Shown one piece after another: positions 1 through 11,011 of a DNA stretch of 64,000 nucleotides. A program made the translations under genes and the position numbers. The first letter of the stretch is position 1, and each line of letters starts with the position of its first letter. The notes under the pieces are model-generated. The model had not been told where the DNA came from. It saw only the letters and a list, made by a program, of their open reading frames with translations, and ran no database searches. Origin of the DNA: Saccharum officinarum (taxonomy: Eukaryota > Streptophyta > Magnoliopsida > Poales > Poaceae); the NCBI GenBank assembly GCA_020631735.1, contig CM036188.1, forward strand, positions 10,830,214-10,894,213. The letters run 5' to 3'.

Positions 1-501
1 CGGTTTTTCACCGAGGTTCACTTGGTTGCCACCAAGCTAGTCCCCGTTGTGGCGATACACCCACTTGATGGATCACGAGCTAATTGACTATCAAGAGTCA
101 AACCCTCAGCGGGTGCCGCACATCCACTCTCAAGATGGGGATCCTCCAAGCCACGAGCTTTACTAGAGTTGCTCTTCGCGATCCCCGCGGGGTGAGCACA
201 ATCCCCCTCACAAATCCTCCTCCGGAGCCACGCACAATCTCCACGCGTGCTTCAACGGAGTCGCAAGCCACCAAGCCGTCTAGGAGGTGGCAACCTCCAA
301 GAGTAACAAGCACCACCGGCTTGCAACACGATCACCTAGTGCCACTCGATGCAATCCTCTCGATGCAACGCACTAGAATCGCTCTCACTCGATCCGATGA
401 ACACTATCAAGCATGAGTGAGTTAGAGGGCTTCCAAGCACTACCACATAAGCCACCAAGGCCAAAGTGTGCTCAGCTACCGGCCAAGGCCGGCCACAACA
501 T

Positions 502-512
502 CTATTTATAGC
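502..512 (-). promoter_or_regulatory. Putative TATA box of the LTR
   Basis: The plus strand reads CTATTTATAGC, giving GCTATAAATAG on the minus strand, about 1.3 kb inside the proposed LTR start and just downstream of the minisatellite. It would be the LTR promoter if the LTR call is right. Confidence 0.4.
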
Positions 513-560
513 TCCACAACGAAATAGAGCCGTTACCCCTTCACTGGGTCCTTTTCGGGA

Positions 561-890
561 TGACCGGATGCGGTGGTCAAAACTGACCGGACGCGGTGGT
601 CAGTAGCGTGCTCCAACGGCTAGTTTTCGCGCGTACAAACTTGTATTGACCGGACGCGGTGGTCACTAATGGGACCGGACGCGGTGGTCGCAGCGAAACT
701 GCGAACAGAGAGGTTCCAGCAAGCTCCCGAAGTGACCGGACGCGTCCGGTCATCACTGACCGGACTCGCTGCAGCGTCCGGTCATTTTCGCCCACGAAAA
801 ACACTGACCGGACGCGGTGGTCGCAGCTGACCGGACGCGGTGGTCGAAACTGACCGGACGCGGTGGTCACGCGTCCGGTCACAGACCACC
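561..890. repeat. GACCGGACGCGGTGGTC minisatellite
   Basis: About ten irregularly spaced copies of a 17-base motif GACCGGACGCGGTGGTC and variants. Several variants are palindromic (GACCGGACGCGTCCGGTC near 734-751) so the motif occurs in both orientations. Spacers are 4 to about 40 bases. It sits in the presumed U3 of the LTR, where repeated motifs may act as enhancer-like elements; that role is inference. Confidence 0.75.
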
Positions 891-1807
891 CTTCGGTAAA
901 ACGGCGATATCTCTTAGCTCCGAACTCCGATTTCGATGATCTTGGACATTTTGGAAAGCTTACTCAGAGGGCTACACAACCCACTAAAGCACTTGATCCA
1001 ATTCACAATGGATCAAAGCAGTATTCCACTCTAAGAGCCATCCTAGTGTCCGAAGAACACCGAAAAATATTTATCTCTTCTCTAAGTTGATCAACACCAA
1101 CTCCAACACCTTCTCCTTTGCAAATGTGCCAACACCACCATGTGTACACCACCATGTGCATATGTGTTAGCTTTTCACAAACATTTTCAAAGGATTAGGC
1201 ACTCAACTTGCCTCGCCACTCGATCCTAACACGTATGCAAAGTTAGATCGCTCAAGTGGCACTAGATGACCGATATACAAATAAGTTTGCCCCTCTTGAT
1301 AGTACGGCCATCTATCCTAAACCCGGTCATAAACTTCTCTACACACCTATGACCGGTGAAATGGAAATGCCCTAGGTTATACCTTTGCCTTGCGCATTCC
1401 ACTCCATCTCCTTCGACGTTGATGCAACACATGCACCAACCATATCACAAATGATATGATCCACTTCATATCATCACGTGACCGTATTGGTTCATCGATC
1501 TTGACCTCACTTGCCCTTCACCGTTGCATCGGTCCATCGGCGCCAAGTCTTGCTCAAGCTTCACCGCCTCACGGTCCATCGCTCTAAAGCCTTCGACTTG
1601 CCCTTCACACTTGCAACCGGTCCGTCGAGTCAAGCCTCATCTTGATCTTAGCCACCTTGGTCACATGACTCCATGTCATGTCTCATATGCAATGAGCTCC
1701 TTCATGACACCATCACCTGTGGACTAATTGCCTGTGTATCTCATATAACCACATATTAGTCCACCTGAGTTGTCACTCAATTACCAAAACCAAACAAGGA
1801 CCTTTCA

Positions 1808-3345
1808 GTTGCCTATGCATTTTAGGAAATTATATAATAAAGACCGAAATAATATTGAAGAGAGAATTGAGAAAAGACTTAGTGGTTGGAAAGGTAAAAT
1901 TCTAACAGTCGGTGGTCGATTGATCCTTATAAACTCGGTACTGTCCAGTTTACCGATGTTTATGATGTCATTCTTCGAACTGCCGAAAGGAGTGCTGGAA
2001 AAAATCGACTGTTTTAGATCTCGCTTCTATTGGCAAAATAACCAACACAAAAGAAAGAGATTAGTTAAATGGGAAATCATGTGTTAGACTAAGGACCAGG
2101 GAGGTCTTGGGATTCAGAATTTAGAGATTCAAAATAAATATTTGCTTAGTAAGTGGTTGTTCAAATTATTAAATGAGGATGGGCTGTGGCAAGAGTTACT
2201 AAGAAACAAGTATATTAAAAATAGGACTCTAGGAAGTTGTGAGAAGAAACCAACGGAATCACATTTCTGGAAAAGTCTTATGAATGTTAAAGATTTCTTC
2301 ACGAAGTTAGGACATTTCAATGTAAAAGATGGGTCACAGACCAGATTTTGGGTAGATACTTGGCTGGGCAATAAACCTCTCAAAGATAAATTTCCTGCGT
2401 TGTTTAATATTGTAAGAAGAAAACAAGACTCTATTGCTATAGTTATGAGTTCCCCCTTACTAAACATTTCATTTCGAAGAAATCTGGTGGGTGCGAACTT
2501 ATCAAACTGGAATCGAATTGTAGCTTTTTACAACAAGTCAACTTATCGCAGGAAAGGGATGTGTTTGTATGGGGCTTAAAGGCCTCTGTGATTTTTACAG
2601 TTAAGTCTATGTATGTTGTATCAATTAACAATGGAGCGAGAGTGTCGCAAGATATTTAGCAAACGAAACTTCCAATGAAAATAAAGGTTTTCATGTGGTA
2701 TTTGAAAAGAGGAGTGATTTTAACCAAAGATAACTTGGTTAGGAGAAATTGGTCTGGAGACAAAACTCGTTGTGTCTGCCATTTCTTAGAGACAATACAA
2801 CACCTCTTTTTTGATTGCTTTTATGCTAAATTTTTGTGGCATTCTATACATATACTTTTTAGGATTTCACCACCTATGAATATAAATGATTTGTTTGTTC
2901 ACTGGTCCAAAGTGGGTAACAAAAAATATAATACATTGCTATTAACAGCAGCTGCAGCACTACTGTGGGCAATTTGGCTAACAAAAAATGAGATAGTTTT
3001 TGACAAATGCAAACTCAATTTTTTTGCAGGTACTGTTCCGAGAGACACACTAGCTATGTCAATGAGCGAAATTGCAGCGGCATGATGATCGGAAAGATCA
3101 AATGATCTCTGTGGCACAACATCTAGAGACGTCGGCTTTAGAGTTTTTTTGGTTCAAATGGTTGGCTTTCGCAAAGACATGTTGGTTTTGTTTAGTCAAG
3201 AACTTTTCACTTGTTCAGTTAGTCGTGTGAGTGGTTGTAAGTTTATTACAACCGAACTGTGTGCCTGTGTTTGGAGTTTGTAATAATTGGCCTAATTCTA
3301 TTCTTGGATAGATGAAGTCGTATATTTTATCCTTTATCTAAAAAA
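1808..3345 (+). mobile_element. LINE (L1-type) 3' half, truncated on its left by the LTR element
   Basis: Encodes the C-terminal part of a plant L1 reverse-transcriptase protein and ends in an A-rich tail (about 3340-3356) after a short 3' UTR, as L1 elements do. The left edge is not a natural LINE end: coding sequence starts abruptly at 1808, exactly where the LTR starts. The 5' half, with endonuclease and most of the RT palm, is absent and probably lies beyond the LTR element to the left. Confidence 0.8.
1809..3085 (+). pseudogene. Decayed LINE reverse transcriptase, C-terminal part with zf-RVT
   Basis: Three open pieces remain. The first (1809-2084) has the RT thumb-like segment around RLSGWKGKILTVGGRLILIN. 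The second (about 2094-2579) continues with LLSKWLFKLLNEDGLWQELL and a GxxxRFWVDTWLG segment. The third (2675-3085) has a zf-RVT-like pattern with KIKVFMWYLKRGV, a CVC motif and HLFFDCFYAKFLW. In-frame stops at 2085-2087 (TAG in place of a probable CAG) and 2657-2659 (TAG in place of a probable TGG), plus a frame change near 2560-2660, show it cannot make a full protein. Function when intact would be target-primed reverse transcription. Family assignment is from recognised plant L1 motifs; the decay is directly seen. Confidence 0.8.
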
Positions 3346-3922
3346 AAGAAAAAAGCCCAAGCAGATAAGTTCAGGATTTTTTGGGAGTAGTTTTCTTTAT
3401 AAAGATAGCGGGATCGAAGACCTGCTCGAGAGATTTTTGAATCATTCACAATCCGCAAAAGCCCTAGAAACACTATAATTGACCCAATGTCCTTGCCAAA
3501 GACATGATGTACTAGAACATGAATTTACAAGAATGAAATTTCAACTTGATAGTACTTAGAGATAATGGCTGAGCTACAAACAAAAGAAGCTAGGTGATTG
3601 TTGTCGACAAGGTGAATAGTCAAGCTGCAATCACAACGAAAGATCACTGTCACCAAGCTGGTTACATGCTTGGAGACAAGCTTATATGGGGACTTTCACC
3701 TCTAATGGGCCCGCCCTCTGTGTCTTCCTCACTGGTGGTGGTGCCATTAGTAGTGTCATCAGCAGGGCTCTCAGCCACGCCTTCGTTGGCTTCCTCGTCG
3801 GAGACCAAATCAACCAAGGTTCCATGTCTTCGAGGATGCCAATGGCAGCGTGGTTGAGTTCGACAAAGAGCTCCCTTGCAAGCTTCTTGTCACCGCGGGC
3901 AGCACCCCCTTTCATCGGGAAG
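3346..3922. other. Unassigned sequence between LINE tail and solo LTR
   Basis: No gene is recognised. The minus strand at about 3690-3920 stays open in two frames. One of them is rich in Glu, Asp and Thr (for example SDEEANEGVAES), which looks more protein-like than the other, but it has no start codon or domain I know. It could be a piece of a retroelement or of a captured gene. The solo LTR interrupts it on the right, since the same target sequence resumes at 4377. Confidence 0.3.
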
Positions 3923-4376
3923 ACCGGTGTAACAGCCCAGGGACCAAGTGGGCCCAAATCGCGGAATGGTCCGATACTACTGTAACCTGGGGGCAGTGGG
4001 GGTACTGTGGATGGGGGTACTGTACATCCGGACTCCTGGCACTGCAGCGGCCTGATACTGCAGCTCGGACACTGTAGCAGACTGTACTGTTCGCCGAATT
4101 GGCCCGGGACGAATTCGGTATACTGTAGCTCAGGTAATGTTCACCGGTTACTGTGGCATCGCAAAACACTGTGCGCCCAGAAGTTTAGTACCATACCGTG
4201 AGTCTGAGGATCGCCTGACCAGTTTAAATACCAGAGCCAGAGATGCGTAGTAACCTTCGATTAACCGTTTTGAGCGAAGCGAGGATGAAAGCTCAAGCGG
4301 GTTGCTACGCAGGTGGGACCACTCCTCGGCAGAGTGGGCCTGGGCCGTGTATGTCAGGACTGGATGTTACAACCGG
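3923..4376. mobile_element. Solo LTR with 5-bp target site duplication
   Basis: A 444-bp unit at 3928-4371 begins TGTAACAGCCC and ends GGATGTTACA, so its ends form the short inverted repeat TGTAACA/TGTTACA with canonical TG...CA. It is flanked by the direct repeat ACCGG at 3923-3927 and 4372-4376, the 5-bp duplication expected for LTR-retrotransposon integration. A TATA-like TTTAAATA lies near 4223, which would suggest plus orientation. No internal domain or second LTR is present, so this is what is left after LTR-LTR recombination. The structure is directly seen; the superfamily is not determined. Confidence 0.85.
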
Positions 4377-4624
4377 TATCCAAAATCTCCTTTAGCCGTT
4401 TATTGACTTTTGATTTAGTACGAATTGGACAGATTAGCATATCAATGTATAAATAAAATCCTAAACATGCTGGAATACTAGAATAGAAACAAAAAGAGAA
4501 AGGCTACATTCGGCCTTTTCTCTGTTCGGTCATTTGGGAATGATCTCCATCGGGTAAAAGATTTCGCCCACGTGAACAACAGTTAAGCTTCATTCCGAAG
4601 AAGCTTAATCCATTTAGTTGTTTT
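4377..4624. other. Unassigned intergenic sequence
   Basis: AT-rich sequence with no recognisable gene, terminal repeat or RNA. It is the right-hand continuation of the target into which the solo LTR inserted. Confidence 0.4.
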
Positions 4625-4760
4625 CAGGGGCGGAACTAGCACAAAATTTGAATGGCGACCTGTTATTGATAAACCTCTACAACTAGACGAAAAAACATAT
4701 ATTTTCTTTGGAAACCAAGAATTTGAGTGGGGCACATGCCCCCTCTCATTGTGTACTAGG
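4625..4760 (+). repeat. Dispersed repeat beginning CAGGGGCGGAACTAGCAC
   Basis: The 26 bases from 4625 (CAGGGGCGGAACTAGCAC and on) recur exactly at 60534, and similarity continues for about 130 bases in both places, including CAAGAATTTGA(G/C)TGGGG. This marks two copies of the same interspersed repeat on the plus strand. Its type is not determined. Confidence 0.65.
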
Positions 4761-5194
4761 TCCACCCAATCAGTGGCCACACATGAAGTGGCGTCATCGG
4801 GCTCGACAAGCTGCAAGCCACATGCGGTTACTTTGATGTGTCTTAGGGTCATGGGGGCTTGGAGGAGCACGTTGTCGATCAAACATTCAAACGACATAGT
4901 AAAATGATGGCACCAAGCTGCATGATTCATTGGGAGCAGGCCATCATATATTTTCTTTGGAAACCAAGAATTTGAGTGGGGGCACATGCCCCCTCTCATT
5001 GTGTACTAGGTCCACCCAATCAGTGGCCACACATGAAGTGGCGTCATCGGGCTCGACAAGCTGCAAGCCACATGCGGTTACTTTGATGTGTCTTAGGGTC
5101 ATGGGGGCTTGGAGGAGCACGTTGTCGATCAAACATTCAAACGACATAGTAAAATGATGGCACCAAGCTGCATGATTCATTGGGAGCAGGCCAT
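4696..5194. repeat. Exact tandem duplication, unit about 250 bp
   Basis: The block 4696-4944 (249 bp, starting CATATATTTTCTTTGG) is repeated at 4945-5194 (250 bp). The only difference I see is one G in a run (GTGGGGCACATG versus GTGGGGGCACATG). The near identity implies a very recent duplication or an assembly effect. Open frames in each copy are duplicates of one another and have no recognised product. Confidence 0.9.
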
Positions 5195-5499
5195 CACGAC
5201 AGTGTGATGTGTGGTGGAATCTAGCCCATGAGACAAATCTGGGAAGGACACGGAAGAAAAAGAGAGATGGAGAGGTGAGGCTGCTTGCTTTGATTATCGA
5301 TGCAGGCTTTGCAATGGTACATATGACATATTTAGCAGTCGTACGAAGACTCTAGACCAAGACCTTACGTATGTTAACGTCTGAGGAGTATGTTACTATG
5401 TTTCATACCCAATATAATGGATACAGGTACAAGTGTGCTTAGTCACTCAAGAAGCATAAGATGGTGAGAGTCACATATTTAGATATTGAATATCACAAA

Positions 5500-5640
5500 T
5501 TTAGATATTGAATATATCTATATATGTAAAAAAGTTATGTATCTAAATAGTGTATGTCTAAATGCATAACAAAGGCTATGTACCGATACTAAAAAAAAGG
5601 CTATGTACCTTAAAAAGTCAGATTGACTTATAATTTGAAA
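5500..5640. mobile_element. Stowaway-like MITE fragment (copy A)
   Basis: The right part carries GACTTATAATTTGAAACAG, a worn form of the Stowaway-type terminal sequence, preceded by the usual internal TATGTATCTAAATAGTG-like stretch. The left terminus is not clear. The same fragment is in copy B at about 15116-15280. Confidence 0.5.
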
Positions 5641-5999
5641 CAGAAGAGAATATTTCTCAATCTATGGATCCTCCTTGTGTAATAATGCTATACAATCCCT
5701 GCATCAACATGTGCGATATCGTTTAGTTTTCTATTACAAGAAAACAACCACTCACGATTGAGGCTCCTGGAGAGGGGGATTTTTTTTTTTTTTGAGAGGA
5801 AGTCAGCTATTCTGCTCGTGCGAAATTGATTGAGATCGCTTGGGCCAACGTAGCAATTTATGTCCCAAAATCCAACAACTAAGTGAGGCCTAATAAAAGG
5901 CCTACATATAACTACCGTCCTCTGATTTTCCCAAGAGAGATGGGCATTTTCCAACGTTTCCCCATGATGATATAACCTGGGCCATACCTTTTGGGCTTG

Positions 6000-6500
6000 C
6001 AGGACCAAACTCCAAATGCCTAACGCTAGCGCCCCAAGGCCCAAGCTAGCCCGGCCCGCCATTTCCATCCACTCGCCGTTCTCCCACACACAACACTGGC
6101 CGGCCGCGCGGCGGATCGCCGCCCCTCGCATCCTCGTCGCGCCGCCGCACCGCGCGTGTCTTTCGTGTTCGACGGAATGCCCCTGCTGGCGGGGAGAGGT
6201 ACTTGCCATTCCCCCTCCCACGCGCGCTATATTGCAGGTGCCTTTTACTGTGTTCTCGCGTCGCTGCCGCGGTTTCTGCATCCCCTGAACCCCGGTGATT
6301 TCGAGGAAACATGAGCGTTTTCGAATTTCGACGGAGGGTTCTTCACGGGGGACTTATGAGCTCGCGCCATCGTTGTCTGTGTGGACCTGTGTCGCGCTGC
6401 CCCATGCGCGCCACGGGAACGCCTTGCGACGAGCTCCTCCTGCTGGCTGGCTGCTCTGTATTGGCTCTCGTGCACCAGTTGGGTGTGAGATGGATGTGCA
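6000..6500. other. GC-rich block, possible unrecognised gene start (copy A)
   Basis: A CpG-rich island in AT-rich surroundings, of the kind often found at grass gene 5' ends. Short open frames exist on both strands, but none has a known domain and none is clearly linked to downstream exons. The equivalent in copy B is about 15630-16130. I cannot support a protein here; a non-coding transcript or 5' UTR is possible. Confidence 0.25.
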
Positions 6501-9174
6501 GTGACTGTTTAAGTTGGTGACAGGTGTTTCGCAAGTTGTCAAGTAGATGTTTCTAGGATGGGTCCGACTCATTGATGGACGATTAATAACAAGCTGAGGA
6601 AAACTCATTTTGAAGCAAGAAACTTGCTCACAAGATTAACTGCAGATGTGATTTGCCGGATGTAGATGATGGCCTAAATGAATAGCCACTTTAACACCAC
6701 ATTTCAAAATAGGCATCTTACTTTTGGTTTAGTCTGCTTGTCTTCTAAGTTCGTTCTGATATACATACAAGGACCTCATGACCTGCAGGGACTCCATCCA
6801 CGCATTCCTTCATGAAGATGGCAGCTCAGGTTACTGGACACCTAGTCATCGTCGTCGTCGTCAGAACTCAATAGGTTTTCTACGTTTTAAGGATGGATCG
6901 TGGTCATGTGGGGACTTCTGCTGATTGAGAAGGACTGAACGAGAAGGAGCAATCACCTTCCCGTGGTACTGCCTGTCATCATGTGCTAAATTATTGTCAC
7001 GTGAGTAGTGACACTGCTGCTCCAAAGATCTATGTCAGGGCTTACATTGACAGGTTCCTCATCCAGGTCAATAATGTCGTGCTACCGAGACCCCATCTTG
7101 CATAATAGCAGCACTATCATCTTGAACTGTGCGTAGCAGATGGAAGCGCAGGTGTGGGGCCGGCCTTTTGCTCATCTGAAGTTCTGAACGGATCACCATC
7201 TTGTACATCAGTTCTGGTATTATCGTAACACTGTATGTTCTTAGCTATGCAAAATTTTGCTATTGTAGAAGTTCGTGTGGAAGTTGGATCTCTTTTCCGC
7301 TTTGCTTTCGTTTGCCCGAGCACTGCACTCGCTGGATACTGTTACTGTACTGAAGTACACGACGAGCTCTGGAAATTTCGTTAGGTTCTCCTTTGCTCAG
7401 GTGCTCTTCCTTTTATGCCCTTTGCATTTTCTTATCTTTAGTAGTTATTAGTTAAATTCTGTGTTGCAGTTTGTTATCTTGCGTTTTCTTCATTTTTATT
7501 GGAATAGTATTATCGTTGAACTTACCCATCTAGGTTTTATATCCATATTGCTTTTAGCTTGATGATTATTTAATGAATCATTCTGGCTTGAGCAATTGGT
7601 ATCCAAGTGTCCCTGAGGATTTTGACAATTTTTTTTATTGGAACTTAAGTTTTGCAGCAATAATTGTTTACTGTCTGTCCTAGCTCCGGCATGGCAATGA
7701 GCAGGAACATTCTAGAAATAATAACGGACACTTTTGCTCCACTTTTAATTATCTAATGACAAGCAGTTGTTTCCAGTTTGCAAGCACATGTTTTTTTTTT
7801 CATTTTTTTGAAAATGAACTGTGCTATTCAGTACTATGCCTTTTCCTTTTTTTAAAAAAAAGATTTCTGTATTTTCATTGCTCATAAATAAACATTAATG
7901 TGATTTTCCTACTAGCATGTTGTTTCTGTTATGATTACTGATTAGTCTCCTTTGAGGATCTTGAGGTATTCATTATCATCGACTCAAATATCTGTTTCCA
8001 CACACTGTAGTACAGAAAGATTCGGATGATGTGATGAAAGACAAATCCAATCTGTTTAATTTTTTTTCATTTGTTGTCATTTAACAACTTATTAATAGCT
8101 ATGGGTGATTTCTGCACCATAGCGTGTTGGATCATATGTCATGTCCTTACAGAGTCCATTGGTTTACTATCTGTCCATGCGACATCTGTTTCTCAAGGTA
8201 AGCACTGTTTATGCAGAAAAGTGGGCTCAAGAACCACTAGCAAGGATTTTTAAAATGACAAACATTGCATTTAAAAGGCCAGTTATCAGGCTCACCACTA
8301 GCCTTTTCTTGAAGACCATGCTTGTTCATAACCTTGAGGAGGCAGTGGCTTCTTGGAAAGCAAGGAAATCAAGTGGTTGATTGCCTGATGGATGTATCAT
8401 GGGCATTTTGTTGGTCCAGTCTGAGTTGGCCCCCTGTGTGCCAGTTTGTGGGTCGGGCCTCTGCTACGCATTTTCCCAGGGGGACCATCTCTTATATCTG
8501 CTGCATCCTCATCTTGGTGGCTTTCAATCTTGTGATGGTTACTTCTAGTGCCCCACCGTCAGCGTTGTCATATGTATTCTTTCTTTGGTAGCCCCAAGTT
8601 TTGCATCCATGCAGCGAGTCTGCAATGAAACTGCTAGGTTGAGCATCAAAAGGTAAAAGTTGAAGATTTTATGCATATTTTACATGGATGACATGATTAA
8701 ACTGTACTTTGTAGTTGGGACCCTTTGATATTTTTCTTTTCCTCGGTATGTGTTATGTAGGGTGGGTCTACTTTATCATTATGGCAGTCACATGACCCAT
8801 TTGCACTGATGTTAAGATAAACAATTTGGTGTTCAAAAGTCTTAATCATGTAACCCTGGGATAAGGCTCATCTTTTGCCACTAAGGAAAGAACCCCGGCA
8901 CATGGCTTGTGCTCTAGACTTCTTAGTAAGCAGACAGGAAATCTTGTTATTGATATGGTAGTTAACCTACTTGTTTAATCATCATTACCGCAGTTGCCAC
9001 AAAACCCATTCAGATGAATCTGAAACCTGCGCAGTCATCGTTCCATTAATCAATCTAATGCTCTGGGACCATGTTTAACGGTTCTGTCTCTGTTCTGTAT
9101 CTATATATAGCAAATAAATACCTAGCTCTCCAGATACTTACAGTATCCCGTGGTCTTTAGGCTAGAACTAACAA

Positions 9175-9312
9175 GTGCATGCTACTGAGTTACATGAAAT
9201 ACTTGTTAGTTAAGTATACTATAGACTCTTCGTGCATGTATTTGTGCGTGCTACTGAGTTACATGAAATACTTGTTAGTTAAGTATATTATAGACTCTTC
9301 GTGCATGTATTT
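9175..9312. repeat. 69-bp tandem duplication (copy A)
   Basis: Two adjacent copies of a 69-bp unit (9175-9243 and 9244-9312), each ending CTTCGTGCATGTATTT, with two substitutions between them (GTGCATG/GTGCGTG and TATAC/TATAT). The same pair is in copy B at 18807-18944. Confidence 0.9.
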
Positions 9313-11011
9313 GTCTTTATCTTTGATGTGTTTCACAAATTGATGCTACAGTAATCCTTCTAGCTTACCCTCGGGCCTTGGTTAAGAGCCAATGTTTAGT
9401 TAGTTGATACTCCTCTAGGTGTCTACTTCATTTTATTGACTGGTTGTCTAAGTAATAAACTGTTGTTAGCCCTGTACGAGCTATTTTTTGCCCCTTCTTT
9501 ACATAAGCAACAAAAGTAGGCGACAGTCCTCTGTTTTTCTTTTGATACATGCTGTAAGGAATCTTCATGCTTATTGGAGTTTTGTGGCCTTTTGTGTCGA
9601 ACATTGCCCCTTAGACCATCAACTTAGCCAGCCTTTTCTTAGTATCCTACTAGGGCAATTGATCCCACTTGCACACTTAAACTTTTGTTGCACCTTTCCT
9701 TACCCAGGGAACAAAAAGGTGGAGACCAGCTTTAAAAGATTAGGACATGAAAATCCCCAGGTGTCGGCATCGCTTATGCCCCATCATTTCTTTAAAATTG
9801 AAGGTTTGTGATTTTCTATGTAAATTACCACTGTGTCTATGTATCCTTATATGCCATTATTTTAGGCTTTAGGGTCATTTCCTTTTCTTCCTTTGATTAT
9901 GTTCCTCTCATGGTTCCCTTAGCCACCCGAAAATTTATAAACACAACACTTTCATTCCATTTATCGTGATAGTTCCATCAGCCAAATTAACCATTGACTG
10001 TTATTTTGTTGTTGGCCTATTTATTTTTGTACTAAGTGGGCAAACTACCCATAGATAACCTGTTAGGTTCAAGAGGAAGCACACTTAAATGGTTAAATAA
10101 TTGAGTCTCATGACACCAACAATAAAAAATCTCCACTACCTTGCAATAATTGCAATTGGGTGATGAAACAATACATATTTGGGCAAAACTCTGAAACAGA
10201 AAATTTGTCATTTATCTCACACAAACGTCCTATCTGATGGTGATGGTGTGGAAGGTCATTGCTTACAAAATCTTGGGCATGTAAGGGAGACCATCGCTAT
10301 TGACAGCATAAAAGGATTAGCACTCAAAATATTGTTATAGAGGTGACTGATTTTCGCCTATAATCTTGCAAAAAAAACAGATTGCCACTTTTTTTGGGAG
10401 AAAAGGTGAAATACATTACTTTTGCACTATTGCCTACTTATCCCTTTATGTGAAAGCATTGCACCACTAATTGATTGCAGGATAGAACAGTAGAAGTAAG
10501 GAGACGGGGGAGGGAACAAAATCCCCATGGGGATATTGCATTGTTTCTTCAGGAGGCAGGTACATCAACTTCACAGTTTGTTCTCTATTGGACCCACATA
10601 GACATAGGTACAGATGACGCATACATACACATCTCTGTCTGTCTCCTTCGATCTCCCTCACAACTTGATGTTTCCTGAAACCTCCCACGCATGCCTGCTG
10701 CCAGATCCCGTACAGTAAGTAGGGTTTCTGGAAGCCATGGAAAAAAATAAAATAAAAACGGAACAGCAAAAGGCAGCATTCTGGGGGATGGAAGGAAGAT
10801 TGCCCGGGAAACAAGGGATCTCTCCACTTCCTTCCTTTTCCTTGCACAGGTCAATTCAAACCTGTCACTTTGTGCAAGTAGTACTAGGCTGCTGCTAGCA
10901 ACTACTTTGGTGGTTTGGATTCTGCAAGCATAGTCTTAAATCTCCTCATCATGTTGTTATGGACTACCCCTGACATATTAAAGTTCCAAAACTCGTTAGC
11001 TAGAGGAACAT

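Larger units (their letters stand above)
1..1807 (-). mobile_element. Partial long terminal repeat of an LTR retrotransposon
   Basis: No coding domain is visible. Read on the minus strand, the stretch begins TGAAAGGTCC at 1807, contains a GC-rich minisatellite (about 560-890), then a TATA-like GCTATAAATAG at 502-512, and continues to the window edge. This order (TG start, U3 with repeats, TATA, R/U5) is that of an LTR. The right boundary is sharp: at 1808 the sequence changes to LINE reverse-transcriptase coding sequence. The LTR would be at least 1.8 kb long; its inner end and the rest of the element lie left of the window. The superfamily (Gypsy or Copia) cannot be told from this part. The LTR call is inference from architecture and from resemblance to common panicoid LTRs. 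Confidence 0.6.

Noticed and set aside
561..890. CRISPR-like array of repeats and spacers
   Set aside because: Repeats are irregularly spaced, partly palindromic, lie in plant DNA inside a presumed LTR, and no cas genes are present.
5688..6281. 197-residue minus-strand open frame in copy A as a protein gene
   Set aside because: In copy B the frame is split by small indels, there is no known domain, and composition follows the GC-rich block.
10467..10847. 126-residue minus-strand open frame as a gene downstream of the B3 factor
   Set aside because: No domain or gene-like composition is recognised; present in both copies only because the whole segment is duplicated.
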